Assembly (NCBI RefSeq): GCF_021729155.1
Contig: NZ_JAJQYA010000015.1
Coordinates: 59,922 to 123,921 of the forward strand
Length of the DNA stretch: 64,000 bases
Direction of reading: 5' to 3'
DNA from: Membranihabitans marinus
GTDB taxonomy: Bacteria > Bacteroidota > Bacteroidia > Chitinophagales > Saprospiraceae
Under the pieces are notes generated by a model, which was not told the DNA's origin, made no database searches, and saw only the letters and a list, made by a program, of their open reading frames with translations. Positions 8,435-18,409 of this stretch are shown one piece after another (position 1 is the stretch's first letter; each line of letters starts with the position of its first letter). Made by a program: the position numbers and the translations under genes.

Positions 8435-8761
8435 TTATAATCGACTCAACCTCACAGCTGTGCCATAGGCCAATATTTCTGAGCAGCCTTGCATGACCAT
8501 AGCCGTAGTAAATCGGACATTGACTATAGCATCTGCGTTTAGTCGTTCTGCATCTGCGATCATTCTATCCAAGGCTTGCTCTCTTGCTTGAGCCATTAAT
8601 TTGGTATATTCAGTGACTTCTCCACCGACAAAATTGCGAAACATCGCTGTAAAATCCTTTCCGACATTTCGCGCCCTGACCGTACTGCCACGAACTACGT
8701 CTAGTAATTCTGTAATTTCGTATCCAGGTATAGTTTCCGTACTTGACAATAATATATTCAT
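8435..8761 (-). CDS. YbjQ/UPF0145-family protein
   Basis: A 108-residue protein with the family pattern: TTETIPGYEITELLDVVRGS, then R-GGE-(T)-Y-T-K-LM-AREQALDRM, then NADAIVNVRFTTAMVMQGC. The fold is a small homopentameric beta-alpha domain of unknown function that some databases label heavy-metal binding. The ATG is formed by the TAATG junction with the upstream peptidase stop, so translation is coupled. No role can be assigned beyond family membership. Confidence 0.88.
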   Translation of the reverse strand: MNILLSSTETIPGYEITELLDVVRGSTVRARNVGKDFTAMFRNFVGGEVTEYTKLMAQAREQALDRMIADAERLNADAIVNVRFTTAMVMQGCSEILAYGTAVRLSRL

Positions 8762-10935
8762 TACAAATTATTTAAAATAAAGTTTGTCATTTTTCGATAT
8801 AAATGTAATCTCGCACCTGGTCCACTAATGCTATGACTGTTGTTGGGATAAAACATTGCCTCAAAATCCTTTCCTTCTTTAACCAGTGCTGCTGCCATTT
8901 CTGCGGTATGTTGAAAATGGACATTGTCGTCGGACAATCCGTGAACCAACAAATACTTTCCTTTCAACTTATTGGCAAAGTACACCGGTGAATAATCGTG
9001 ATACCCTTTTTCGTTCTCCTTTTCGTTGCGCATATATCGCTCGGTGTATATGGTATCATACCAACGCCAATTGGTCACTGGGGCCACGGCGATGGCCATT
9101 TTGTAGACATCGTTTCCATGAAGGATTAAATTGGTAGACATATACCCGCCATAGCTCCAACCAAAAACCCCAATACGACTGCCATCTACATAGGGTAAAG
9201 AAGCCAAATAGCGAACGCCATCGATCTGATCTTCGGTCTCATATTTTCCTAAATTAAGGTAGGTCATTTTCTTAAATTTCTCGCCTCGACCTCCAGTACC
9301 TCTGTTGTCTATACAGGCCACGATATAACCTTTCTGAGCTAGCATTTGAAACCAAGCAAAGTTGAGTCCACCCCAAGCATCTACCACTTGTTGCGAACCA
9401 GGGCCACCATACAAGAAGGTAAATAAAGGATATTCTTTGTTTTCATCGAAATCAGGAGGTGTAATTAAATATCCATTTAAATCATCTCCTACCCTGTTTT
9501 TAAATGTAAAAAATGTCTTTGACTGGAAATCAAATTTTTCTAGTCTTTGTTTTAGAGCGGCATTGTCTACGATAGAGCGAATGTTCTGCCCTCGGTTGTC
9601 GAATACTATATATTGGCTCGGGGAATTTTTATTGGAATAGTTGTGTACATAATAATCGAAAGTTGTACTAAATTGACAGTCATTCCACCCCGTACTGTCT
9701 TGGATTGCGGTTAACTCTGAACCATTATAATTGACAGAATAAACTTCTCGTTGAAGTGGAGATAATTTACTGGCTTGGAAAAAGATTTTTTCCCGCTCTT
9801 CATCCACACCATATACATTGGTCACATCGTAATCCCCCTTCGTTATTTTACTCACTTGCTGACCTTTCATATTATAGAGATACAATTGATTATATCCCTC
9901 CTTCTCACTCGTCCACACAAAGTGCTGACCGTCTTTTAAAAACTTTAAATTGTCATGAACATCGATGTAATATTCATTATTTTCCTTTAACAACAATTTA
10001 GTTTTTGCATTTTGAGGATCGACTAAGATCAGAGACAATTCATTTTGATGTCTATTCACTACAGTCACACATAGTTGATTGTCAGTGTGAGTCCATTGTA
10101 TACGAGGAATATAAAAATCACTGTAATCTAGGTCTACCTCAGTCGTTGTTTTTTTTGCCGTATCGTAAATAAGTACAGAAACTTCTGCATTTTTCTCACC
10201 GACTTTGGGGTATTTAAAAGTCTGATAATCGGGGTACAATTGGTTGTTATAGTTGGTCATTGTAAATTCTTTGACCTCACTTTCATCAAATCGAATAAAA
10301 GTCATATAACGACCATCAGCTGACCACTCAAAGGTCCTAGTAATGGCAAATTCTTCTTCGTAAACCCAATCTGCCGCCCCATTGATCACTTCATTGATTT
10401 GACCATCCATAGTCACCTGCACCACATTCTGTGACTTTAAATCCCTGTAATATATATTGTTTTCAAAAACGAAACCGATCTTATCGCCCTGTGGTGAAAA
10501 ATGGGCATTCATTACTTTTCCATTGTCGAAAAGGGGAGAAATTGTTCCATTGCTTCGGTTATATATATAATAGTTGGCCAAATAAGAGCGTCGATACAAC
10601 TTACTGCGTTGTTCTGCCAACAATATCATTCCTTCGTCGGAGGAGAAAGTATAACTATAGGATTTACCTTTAAAGCCCATGGCTTGACTCAATTCCTGTG
10701 GATCAAATATCACTTCAGTCATTTGTCCTGTAGTAATATCATAAGACTGAATTTGACCAGATTTCTTAAGGGTATAATGCCTTCCATCTGCCAAAAAATT
10801 GAACCCTGGTAAGGATTCCTGCACAAAAGTTCTGTTAAGCCATAGGTCTTCAAGTGTTATCTTAACTTGAGCTACACTCGACCCTACTGAAATAAATGTG
10901 ACCATCGCAATTGGTAATAAATACTTTAATATCAT
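8761..10935 (-). CDS. Dipeptidyl peptidase IV, S9B family
   Basis: A 724-residue secreted serine peptidase. It has an N-terminal signal (LLPIAMVTFISVGSSVA) and then an eight-bladed-type beta-propeller (about 40-480), carrying the glutamates WVYEEEF that bind the substrate amino terminus. The alpha/beta hydrolase domain follows, with catalytic Ser594 in GWSYGGYMS, Asp669/670 in HGLSDDNVHF and His701 in NNSHSISG. It removes X-Pro or X-Ala dipeptides from peptides in the periplasm or at the cell surface. It heads the operon with the YbjQ-like gene and smpB and has its own TACCTTTG box just upstream. Confidence 0.94.
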   Translation of the reverse strand: MILKYLLPIAMVTFISVGSSVAQVKITLEDLWLNRTFVQESLPGFNFLADGRHYTLKKSGQIQSYDITTGQMTEVIFDPQELSQAMGFKGKSYSYTFSSDEGMILLAEQRSKLYRRSYLANYYIYNRSNGTISPLFDNGKVMNAHFSPQGDKIGFVFENNIYYRDLKSQNVVQVTMDGQINEVINGAADWVYEEEFAITRTFEWSADGRYMTFIRFDESEVKEFTMTNYNNQLYPDYQTFKYPKVGEKNAEVSVLIYDTAKKTTTEVDLDYSDFYIPRIQWTHTDNQLCVTVVNRHQNELSLILVDPQNAKTKLLLKENNEYYIDVHDNLKFLKDGQHFVWTSEKEGYNQLYLYNMKGQQVSKITKGDYDVTNVYGVDEEREKIFFQASKLSPLQREVYSVNYNGSELTAIQDSTGWNDCQFSTTFDYYVHNYSNKNSPSQYIVFDNRGQNIRSIVDNAALKQRLEKFDFQSKTFFTFKNRVGDDLNGYLITPPDFDENKEYPLFTFLYGGPGSQQVVDAWGGLNFAWFQMLAQKGYIVACIDNRGTGGRGEKFKKMTYLNLGKYETEDQIDGVRYLASLPYVDGSRIGVFGWSYGGYMSTNLILHGNDVYKMAIAVAPVTNWRWYDTIYTERYMRNEKENEKGYHDYSPVYFANKLKGKYLLVHGLSDDNVHFQHTAEMAAALVKEGKDFEAMFYPNNSHSISGPGARLHLYRKMTNFILNNL

Positions 10936-10957
10936 CCTACATATTTTAAACTACTAT

Positions 10958-10965
10958 CAAAGGTA
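10958..10965 (-). promoter_or_regulatory. Putative -7 promoter box for the peptidase operon
   Basis: On the minus strand TACCTTTG, a perfect match to TAnnTTTG, lies 23 bases before the ATG of the dipeptidyl peptidase gene. No clear TTTG is seen at the expected -33 distance. Confidence 0.45.
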
Positions 10966-11821
10966 GTTAAAAATATGTTTACTAAATATAGGATAAATAT
11001 GTATAAAGTCAGCGATTAAAGACTGGTTTTACAATAACCCAATCATTCCCTCAAAACCCTTCATCATCTCTTAAAGACCTAGTATTGATTGAAAACAAAG
11101 TCAAACAATCTTTATTTGAATAAGAAAACCATTGACTCAACCTCAAATAATAGATCTATTTACATCAGAATTTAAGAAAGTAATGCCAAAATCTATTAAA
11201 TAAACTCATAGACAAGCTTACTTTTAAAGATAATGCATCGATATTAATTTCAAAACCTAAGGTATTACGAAATAATAAAGCCAAAAACATCTATAAATTA
11301 AATACATTCCCTGCATTTAGTTTACCATATACAAACAATTAAATAACACCAACCACATACATCTACAATAAAAAAATCAAAAGCTATTAAAAATCAGACA
11401 AATTATAATTAAAAACAAAAAACACCCCTCAACACCTAAAAACATCCTCAATTATAAACTGATAATTACTTGAAAATATAAATTAAGACCAAAAAGTTAA
11501 AATTCAATTTTATAATACAACAATATAATTTAATCCCATATATTTGACCCTAAATCAAAATATCAACCTTCGGTTATTCATAGTCAAAACCTAAGCCAAA
11601 CACCACATTAACTACTAATTATCAATTTATTAAAAAACACAACACCATATCAACATTATTATTACAGACAATAATAAATTAAGAATACATTATAATAACC
11701 AAAAATATCAAAACTTAAGTCAACAAAATCATCAATGTCTTTCACAACAATTCACATACAAAATAAATTTAAAGTCGAAGACAATTTAAAATTTAATCTA
11801 CCCCCTTTAAAACTTACCAAC
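10966..11821. other. AT-rich intergenic stretch before the first T9SS gene
   Basis: About 850 bases with stop codons in all frames and many short A/T runs. The only recognisable signal is TATATTTG at 11539-11546, a perfect -7 box that could drive the gene at 11822 with a long leader. An in-frame upstream extension from 11735 lacks secretion-like sequence and is not taken as coding. Confidence 0.5.
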
Positions 11822-13147
11822 ATGAAAAAACATTTACTCTTTACACTTTTATTTTTGTCTGCCATCAATACATGGGCAGCCACCTATTATTCTTCTGGAA
11901 ATAAATCTTGGAGTGATTCGGGATTCCCCAACACCCTAAATGCGGGAGATCAAATCATCATCCAATCAGGTCACACCATTGCACTCAATAAAGACATTGT
12001 CATCAATGGCCATCTCACCATTGGCGCAGCAGCAAAACTAGCTGGCAACAAAAAGATAGATGTCGGCATAGGTGGAATAATAGTGGTATCTGGAGAATTA
12101 GAAACATCTATGGATCTGACTATATCAGGTCACCTGCAAAATGTTGGCACAACTACCATCAATAGCAAAACCAAAGTAATTGGCACCTTGGACAACAGTG
12201 GAATCCTTAACTCTGACGATGAATTACATGTAGATGGGCAATTTACCAACTCTCATTTTACCTATATTAAAAAATTACACAGCGACGGAATCATCCTCAA
12301 CACTGGCACCATTGAACTGGAACCAGGAGAGACATTCCACCACCATGGCGGAGAATTAAAGGGCAATGGCAGCAATTTGGGCAGCATAATCGCAGACGAA
12401 CTAAAAATTGAGGACAACACTGGAGTAAACCTCAACAACCACCCCGAAGCCATCACCTCAAAAATGGTTTTCTGTGGTACCAATGGACAAGAACCAGGAT
12501 TTGATGGCGATGGAAACAACAGCAGTCAAAAAGTAAGTAAGGAAGAATTCCTAACCAATGGAGAACCCACACTATCCATCATAGATGAAGAAGTATTTAT
12601 ATGTGCCAATCGCACCACCCCTATAGAACTTCTATCCTTCCAAGCCGAAGTAATGAATGAATCCACCGTAAAAATAGACTGGGTCACAAGTTCTGAGCTA
12701 AACAATGACTATTTTGAAATCGAGAGGAGTCGCGATGGATTAACTTGGGAAAAAATAACTCAAGTCAATGGTTCGGGAACAACTCAAACTACACAATACT
12801 ATACTATTACTGATTTACAACCATATTCTGGTAAGACATGGTATCGATTAAAACAGGTAGATCTAGATGGGAGTTTTTCTTATTCAAATACCGAAGAAGC
12901 CAACATCAATTCAAATTCTTACTTATCCATCTACCCTAACCCCAGTCAAGACTTCATCACTCTCTCTGGCAGCAATATAGACTTAAGTCAAGTCAGAATA
13001 TTCAATGGTTTGGGTCAAGATGTCAGTAATCTTCTAAATATTGGAACTGGTAAAACCTCAAGACAGGTGATTGATATTTCGACTTTGCCGGCCAATATAT
13101 ACTATATAATGATTTCTAATCAAATGCATAAATTGATTAAACAATAG
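11822..13147 (+). CDS. T9SS cargo protein, paralogue 1 (beta-solenoid plus Por sorting domain)
   Basis: A 441-residue secreted protein. It has a signal peptide (MKKHLLFTLLFLSAINTWA) and then repeated short strands of the form NG-x-L-x-(N/I)-x-G (about 40-190), suggesting a right-handed beta-solenoid. A conserved middle block contains TFHHHGGELKG and FCGTNGQEP. A fibronectin-like module follows (TPIELLSFQAEVMNESTVKI, then NDYFEIERSRDGLTWEKI and WYRLKQVDLDGSFSYS). The end is a type A Por secretion-system sorting domain (SIYPNPSQDFITLSG...PANIYYI...KLIKQ). It should be exported by Sec, then T9SS, and anchored at the surface. ATG 11822 is chosen over an upstream start because it begins a perfect signal peptide. 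Ligand unknown; paralogues are at 13971 and 16345. Confidence 0.87.
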   Translation: MKKHLLFTLLFLSAINTWAATYYSSGNKSWSDSGFPNTLNAGDQIIIQSGHTIALNKDIVINGHLTIGAAAKLAGNKKIDVGIGGIIVVSGELETSMDLTISGHLQNVGTTTINSKTKVIGTLDNSGILNSDDELHVDGQFTNSHFTYIKKLHSDGIILNTGTIELEPGETFHHHGGELKGNGSNLGSIIADELKIEDNTGVNLNNHPEAITSKMVFCGTNGQEPGFDGDGNNSSQKVSKEEFLTNGEPTLSIIDEEVFICANRTTPIELLSFQAEVMNESTVKIDWVTSSELNNDYFEIERSRDGLTWEKITQVNGSGTTQTTQYYTITDLQPYSGKTWYRLKQVDLDGSFSYSNTEEANINSNSYLSIYPNPSQDFITLSGSNIDLSQVRIFNGLGQDVSNLLNIGTGKTSRQVIDISTLPANIYYIMISNQMHKLIKQ

Positions 13148-13174
13148 TCGAAGACATTATCGACTATTATTTTT
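13144..13174 (+). terminator. Hairpin overlapping the stop codon of paralogue 1
   Basis: ATAGTCG / CGACTAT is a 7-bp stem with a 10-nt loop followed by TATTTTT. It includes the TAG stop and is the first of two tandem hairpins. Confidence 0.6.
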
Positions 13175-13179
13175 CTGAA

Positions 13180-13217
13180 AGCAGATATCTCATTACTATG
13201 AGGTATCTGCTTTTTTT
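13180..13217 (+). terminator. Main terminator after paralogue 1
   Basis: AGCAGATATCTCA / TGAGGTATCTGCT form a long near-perfect stem followed by seven T. Similar stems (AGCAGACA) close the second paralogue. Confidence 0.9.
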
Positions 13218-13970
13218 CAATAAACAAAACACCTTTTAAGTGAACATCATCGAACACAAAACAGCTTAACTCCTCCTTCCTAGACTACTCCTTTTATGAA
13301 AAGTCTAAAATAAAATCGACAATACAGGACAATCCAACCCCAAGTCTAGATCAATTAGCAATTAGAAAAAAGAGCCACCCTCTTAAAGCAATCTGCAAGC
13401 AAATTTAAATAAAAATGATGTTTGATGTAATCGACAATAATCTCTCCAAAAGTATTACATAGAAAAACTGCCTAATCACACAAAATTTTCACCAATGCTA
13501 CAACTTACACCAGCAACAAATACATCTCTTAAGAAGCTTATGAGATAGCTGATATTGTATCAAACAATAAATAATTAGATATAAATAATCACCTTATTAC
13601 CTGTAAATATTTTACAAATCAAAAACACATGCCCTTTAAATGTTAAAAAACACACAATTAAACAAACATTTGAATAAAACACCTATCTTCACCTTAAGAC
13701 TATACATCTAGTAATAATTTGCTTTGGAAATCTTCCAATTCACTAGTTGATAGCACTAAGTGTTCTTACAGAACATAAGCCAAGCCTCAAATTCATATAA
13801 ACTTAAACAGTGCCATAACCACTATGCGCAAATGCTAGGCATTCACGTTGATCTAACTACACAGTTCATGCGAATGGTCTGACTATGTCTAAATCGAAAA
13901 TTTTACGACATCGTTAATTGCAATAATTCTCATTTACAGTTTTTGAAACCTCTTTAGAAATTAATTAAAA
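13218..13970. other. AT-rich gap between T9SS paralogues 1 and 2
   Basis: About 750 bases without a credible gene or recognisable RNA. Base composition is like the gap before paralogue 1. No clear TAnnTTTG box close to the start of paralogue 2 could be picked out. Confidence 0.5.
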
Positions 13971-15590
13971 ATGAAAAAACACTTCCTATTTGCATTATTC
14001 ATCATTTACTGCACTCATGGCTGGTCTAAAACCAATATTTCATCGATCAATGAAATGAGCTCCATCATTGAATTAGACTCTACTCAAATTAATGGCGACT
14101 TCACTCTTACCGCCGGCAATACCTACCTGTTAAAGGAGGACATTGAGATCTCTGGGAACCTCACCATCGAAGCTGGGGCGAGATTGGAAGGAAATAAAAA
14201 AATTACTGTTGATTTTGGAGGCAACTTAATCAACAATGGAGAAATCGAAACATCTAGTGAAATACTAGTTAATCTAGCTGGAAACATTGTCCTAAATGGA
14301 AAACTTTTTACTTCTGATAATATCATCATAAATATAGGAGGAAGTTTCACCAATAATGGACAACTTTTCACATCCAGCGAAGTTCTTGTAAATCTAGGTG
14401 GAAATTTCATCATCAATGGAATACTCGCCACATCTAATTTATTCACTGTTAATCTAGGTGGCAATCTTATCATCAATGGAAAATTCATTACTTCTCATGA
14501 TTTTACAATCCAATCTGGCGTATCCATCTCCCTCCCTCCTTCTGGCGCCATTGAAGCATCAAAAGATGTAATTATTTCTGGTTCATTATACAATTCAGGT
14601 TCACTCCTAGTCAATGGAAAGATAATCGTGGAAGGCAGTCTGGACAACAGCGGCACTATAAATACAGATGGGGAACTGTATATTCAAGGACTTTTTAGCA
14701 ACTCTCAAAACACTAAAGTCCAATCATTATATAGCGAGGGAATCATTCTTAATACTAGCACTATTGAATTGCTACCTGAACAAACTTTTCATCACCATGG
14801 AGGAGAAGTTAGCGGCGGAGGAAGAATATTGGCAGATTCTTTAAGAATAGAAGCCAACCCTGAAGTAAATCTAAACAATCGCCCCGAAGCGATAACCCAA
14901 AACACTATATTTTGTGGCACTATAGGCCAAGAACCCATATTTTATGGAGATGAAGAAAATGATTCAACCAAGGTAAGCAAACAAGAATTTTTAACCAACG
15001 GAGAGCCCACTCAATCTATTATTGATGAATTTGTCTTTTTATGTAATAACCTCACCACTCCTATCGAACTACAGCGCTTTGAAGCAAAAGCCAGTTCAGA
15101 TAAAACCGTAGTCATTGAATGGATCACTAGCTCTGAACAAAACAACGATTATTTTGAAATTCAACGAAGTCGCGATGGACTAAACTGGGAAAAAATCAAT
15201 CAAATTTCAGGAGCGGGAACAACCCAAACCACTCAATATTATTCTACCAATGATCTTCGACCACATCTAGGAAAATCGTGGTATCGATTAAAACAAGTGG
15301 ATATTGATAGTAATTACACCTTCTCCCATACCGAAGAGGTAAACCTCTCGAACATTACAAACAATCTGTCCATATACCCCAACCCCAGTCAAGACTACAT
15401 TACGTTATCTGGAAACAAGATCGATCTTAGTCAAATAAAGATATTCAACAGCATAGGCCAAGATGTCAGCAACCTCATCAACATTGGTCAAGGTGTAATT
15501 TCTAAACATGTAATTGACATATCAGCTTTACCGGCGAATATATACTATTTAAAGATCAACAATGAAGTACACAAATTAATTAAGCAGTAA
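13971..15590 (+). CDS. T9SS cargo protein, paralogue 2 with extended solenoid
   Basis: A 539-residue relative of the protein at 11822 with the same order: signal peptide (MKKHFLFALFIIYCTHGWS), solenoid, HHHGGEVSGGG block, FCGTIGQEP, the fibronectin-like module and a Por sorting tail (SIYPNPSQDYITLSG...KLIKQ). It is about 100 residues longer because the solenoid contains five exact-length 20-residue repeats (about residues 80-179), each of the form VNLGGNFIINGxLxTS. The identical period at DNA level (60 bp) points to recent tandem duplication. It is probably surface-exposed and T9SS-exported; adhesion or matrix binding is an inference. Confidence 0.87.
   Translation: MKKHFLFALFIIYCTHGWSKTNISSINEMSSIIELDSTQINGDFTLTAGNTYLLKEDIEISGNLTIEAGARLEGNKKITVDFGGNLINNGEIETSSEILVNLAGNIVLNGKLFTSDNIIINIGGSFTNNGQLFTSSEVLVNLGGNFIINGILATSNLFTVNLGGNLIINGKFITSHDFTIQSGVSISLPPSGAIEASKDVIISGSLYNSGSLLVNGKIIVEGSLDNSGTINTDGELYIQGLFSNSQNTKVQSLYSEGIILNTSTIELLPEQTFHHHGGEVSGGGRILADSLRIEANPEVNLNNRPEAITQNTIFCGTIGQEPIFYGDEENDSTKVSKQEFLTNGEPTQSIIDEFVFLCNNLTTPIELQRFEAKASSDKTVVIEWITSSEQNNDYFEIQRSRDGLNWEKINQISGAGTTQTTQYYSTNDLRPHLGKSWYRLKQVDIDSNYTFSHTEEVNLSNITNNLSIYPNPSQDYITLSGNKIDLSQIKIFNSIGQDVSNLINIGQGVISKHVIDISALPANIYYLKINNEVHKLIKQ
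14208..14507 (+). repeat. Five tandem 60-bp coding repeats
   Basis: Units begin at 14208, 14268, 14328, 14388 and 14448, each exactly 60 bp (20 codons), starting with a GTT/ATA/GTA codon and sharing a GG(A/T)GGxAA core and an AATGGA core. They encode one solenoid turn or pair of turns each. The regular period makes copy-number change by slippage or recombination plausible. Confidence 0.9.
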
Positions 15591-15630
15591 AGAAGCCTTA
15601 TAACCAACGGTTATTATAAAGTTATCACAT

Positions 15631-15670
15631 AGCAGACATCTCGAATTGTAAAGAGCTGTCTGCTTTTTTA
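15631..15670 (+). terminator. Terminator after paralogue 2
   Basis: AGCAGACA / TGTCTGCT is an 8-bp stem followed by TTTTTTA. It lies 40 bases after the stop codon. Confidence 0.85.
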
Positions 15671-16344
15671 TTTAAACACTATTTACAATTCATTTAATAT
15701 CAAATAACTATACTCACACATATCTTAAAACCCTCTCCACTTAGCTAACACCACAAAATAAGTTCATACTCAAACAGATTAAAAACACTAACCAATCTAC
15801 CCCCTAGGCCAAAAGAACTTACTTTCCTTTATTTTACTAATTAAAAATTCAATATAATAGACATTTTAACAACAATAATTAAACAATTTGCATATTAAAT
15901 TACAAATTCACAAACAAAACAACATACTTACACAAACAGAATTTAATTTATTTAAATACACCATAACAATACACTTCACTAAGTATGTAGCAAAAAACAA
16001 AGCTAATACAAAGTTAACATGTTAATTAACACCAATAATATACAATCAATTGTTAATTATTAGTATATTTACCCTCAGAATAATTAAATACAATCTGGGA
16101 ATTACAAAATCGACCTCAATATTTTTATATTTTTTGTAGTTCTTAATACGATATGACTATACCATCCTACAAACCGCTTCAAATCTGAGGTATTAATTGA
16201 TTTCGAATCAATTGTAATAACATTACACCGAAATACAAACAGAATTTGAAGACTACGACCTACTTAATTTTTAAAGAAATTAAGTTTTAATTTTCACAAC
16301 CCCAGTTGTATTAATATTTAAATAACCACCAAAAAAACATTACC
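15671..16344. other. AT-rich gap between T9SS paralogues 2 and 3
   Basis: About 670 bases, very AT-rich, with no gene or repeat recognised. Near-matches to a -7 box (TATATTTA around 16060) are present but not convincing. Confidence 0.45.
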
Positions 16345-17676
16345 ATGAAAAAGTTATTTCTTTTCTTATTTTTCATAGTTTTCTTTGGCCAAAGTTGGGC
16401 TCAAACCTATATTACTGCTATTAGTGGAAATTGGTCTCCTACATTACCCACTACCTTGATCTCAGGAGAAACTATTCTAATATCATCAGGACACACAATT
16501 ACCCTCGATGCCGACATAGAAATCAATGGAACTCTAACCATCTCAGCCGGAGCCATCCTCGAAGGTCCATATGAAATCACCGTAGGATCTACCGGTACAA
16601 TAACCAACCTAGGAGAACTAAATATAGAAGAAGTCATGGTCAATGACGGCATTATTACCAATAATGGAACATTGACCGCTTCGGAAGATATCACTGTCAA
16701 TGGATCCTTAACCAATACTGGAACGATATCCACTTCAGCAGACATTACGGTCAACGGATCCCTAACCAATAGCAACTCCCTTACTTCCACTGGGGATGTC
16801 AATATTCATGGAACATTGTCCAACTCTACAATGATAGAAGTAGATATTATGTATTGCGGCGGAACCCTGATCAATAGCGGAAGCATTACTTTAGGCAATA
16901 GCCGAACCTTAGAACTCGAAGGAGCCATTGTTTCTGGTGGCGGAGAAATTATCGCAGATAAACTACACATACACAAAAACCCATCTAACACACCGGCCGC
17001 CATTGTCGATATGGTATTTTGTGACAGAAATGGTAACACTCCCCAATTTGTGGGAGGAGGGGTTTCAGAAACTGACTTCATCACCAATGGTGACCTTACG
17101 GAATGCAGCATTAACGAATTTGTCTTTTTCTGTGAGAATAGAGTCTCTCCAATAGAATTGAAATTCTTCCAAACCGAAGTTTACAACAATTCACATGTGA
17201 CGCTTGAATGGATTACATCTTCCGAAACAAACAATGCGTATTTTGAAATTCAACGAAGCCATGATGGACAAACCTGGCAACACATCAATAAAGTTTACGG
17301 AGCAGGCACTACGCCCATCGCCCAATATTATTCAACTACAGACTTGGAACCCATTTCTGGAAAATCTTGGTATCGATTGAAACAAGTGGACTTCGATGGC
17401 AGTTATTCATACTCACATACTGAAATTGTTGTCATCAATAAGAGAGACATCTTATCCATATACCCCAATCCCAGCCGAGACCACATCACAATATCTGGTA
17501 AAAACATCGACCTCAGTCAAGTTAAGCTATACAATGGATTGGGCCAAGAATTGAGTCAATCCATTGATATAGGAAGTGGGATAATTTCACATCAAATAAT
17601 TGACCTATCTAATTTACCCGCTAACATTTATTATTTAAAAATTGATGAAACATTACATAAAATAATTAAACAATAA
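16345..17676 (+). CDS. T9SS cargo protein, paralogue 3
   Basis: 443 residues: signal peptide (MKKLFLFLFFIVFFGQSWAQ), solenoid repeats (ITVNGSLTNTGTISTSAD and ITVNGSLTNSNSLTSTGD), the FCDRNGNTPQF block, then the fibronectin-like module (SPIELKFFQTEVYNNSHVTL, WYRLKQVDFDGSYSYS) and the Por sorting domain (SIYPNPSRDHITISG...PANIYYLKI...KIIKQ). It lacks the HHHGG motif present in the other two. Exported by Sec and T9SS. The three genes are in tandem with separate terminators, so they are probably separate transcription units from local gene duplication. Confidence 0.87.
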   Translation: MKKLFLFLFFIVFFGQSWAQTYITAISGNWSPTLPTTLISGETILISSGHTITLDADIEINGTLTISAGAILEGPYEITVGSTGTITNLGELNIEEVMVNDGIITNNGTLTASEDITVNGSLTNTGTISTSADITVNGSLTNSNSLTSTGDVNIHGTLSNSTMIEVDIMYCGGTLINSGSITLGNSRTLELEGAIVSGGGEIIADKLHIHKNPSNTPAAIVDMVFCDRNGNTPQFVGGGVSETDFITNGDLTECSINEFVFFCENRVSPIELKFFQTEVYNNSHVTLEWITSSETNNAYFEIQRSHDGQTWQHINKVYGAGTTPIAQYYSTTDLEPISGKSWYRLKQVDFDGSYSYSHTEIVVINKRDILSIYPNPSRDHITISGKNIDLSQVKLYNGLGQELSQSIDIGSGIISHQIIDLSNLPANIYYLKIDETLHKIIKQ

Positions 17677-17714
17677 GACATAAGAATTTTATCCCAACGT
17701 ATATTTCAAAAAAC

Positions 17715-17758
17715 ACAACCAGATGTCTTGATTAAATTAGAGACATCTGGTTGTTCTT
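17715..17758 (+). terminator. Terminator after paralogue 3
   Basis: The perfect 14-bp stem ACAACCAGATGTCT / AGACATCTGGTTGT with a 12-nt loop is followed by TCTTT. Confidence 0.88.
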
Positions 17759-18314
17759 TAATGCATAATATTTACCCATGCCACAGAGCACCTAAGTCCA
17801 TTCAATTGAGAATTCTGCAATCACCTTTAGTCTTCGTCTATAGAAAAATATTCTACAACCTATCTTCAATTAAATGTCGACTTAAGGTTGCTTCTCACAA
17901 TGGCAGTAACTGATGCAAATAAGATACGACTGCTATCCTAAGACGACATACCTTTAAAATACAAGCCTTTAAGCACTGAATTGACAACTGTGTAATTCAA
18001 TAGGTTTACATCATTGAATCTCGGTAAAACCATAGGCCTTTAATATTTAACCATATTGATATAAAATTGAAGTAAAAGATTATGATTAATAAGTCGTAAT
18101 CAATGGATACTGGGTAATTGAATGATAAATCAATGCTTTGAATAAAAAAAATAACAAAAAAATTTATTCTAAAATCATCGATTAAAAAGAAAAAAATTCT
18201 TTGGCCTCGTAAAAAGGTGGTGTTGAACACAGAAAGACATTCCTTGACTAGAATAATTTACACAAGGTTAAAATCCACTAAACAGAATAATTTTTTGTTT
18301 ACAAGATTAATCCC
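17759..18314. other. Intergenic stretch before the aromatic operon
   Basis: About 550 bases with no credible gene. Open frames on the minus strand (18006-18230) and plus strand (17728-17913) encode Phe/Ile-rich or mixed sequence without protein-like features. The aromatic operon promoter begins at its right edge. Confidence 0.5.
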
Positions 18315-18322
18315 TAGATTTG
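18315..18322 (+). promoter_or_regulatory. -7 box of the aromatic amino acid operon leader
   Basis: TAGATTTG fits the Bacteroidota -7 consensus TAnnTTTG. A TTTG at 18294-18297 stands 17 nt upstream, slightly short of the usual 19-21 nt. Transcription would begin around 18329, about 20 bases before the leader peptide ATG. Confidence 0.55.
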
Positions 18323-18349
18323 ACCTATCATAATAATAAAGACATCGCA

Positions 18350-18409
18350 ATGAAGGCATTGAACAAATATTACTTTTATTTTTTTAGCAGTATTCCAAAG
18401 TGGATCTGA
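18350..18409 (+). CDS. Leader peptide of the Phe/Tyr operon (19 aa)
   Basis: A short open frame encodes MKALNKYYFYFFSSIPKWI. Six consecutive aromatic codons (Tyr-Tyr-Phe-Tyr-Phe-Phe, 18368-18385) and one Trp are far more than chance for 19 codons. They precede an operon making exactly Phe and Tyr. The stop codon lies on the 5' strand of a potential antiterminator helix. It probably works as a ribosome-stalling sensor of charged tRNA-Phe and tRNA-Tyr rather than as a functional peptide. No Shine-Dalgarno sequence is visible, as is usual in this phylum. Confidence 0.75.
   Translation: MKALNKYYFYFFSSIPKWI

Noticed and set aside
8886..10812. Several plus-strand open frames opposite the dipeptidyl peptidase gene
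   Set aside because: They are antisense shadows of a clear S9B peptidase gene and lack protein-like features.
17728..18230. Open frames on both strands between the third T9SS gene and the aromatic leader
   Set aside because: They are short, low in complexity (Phe/Ile-rich or random composition), have no domain-like pattern and overlap each other's AT-rich sequence.
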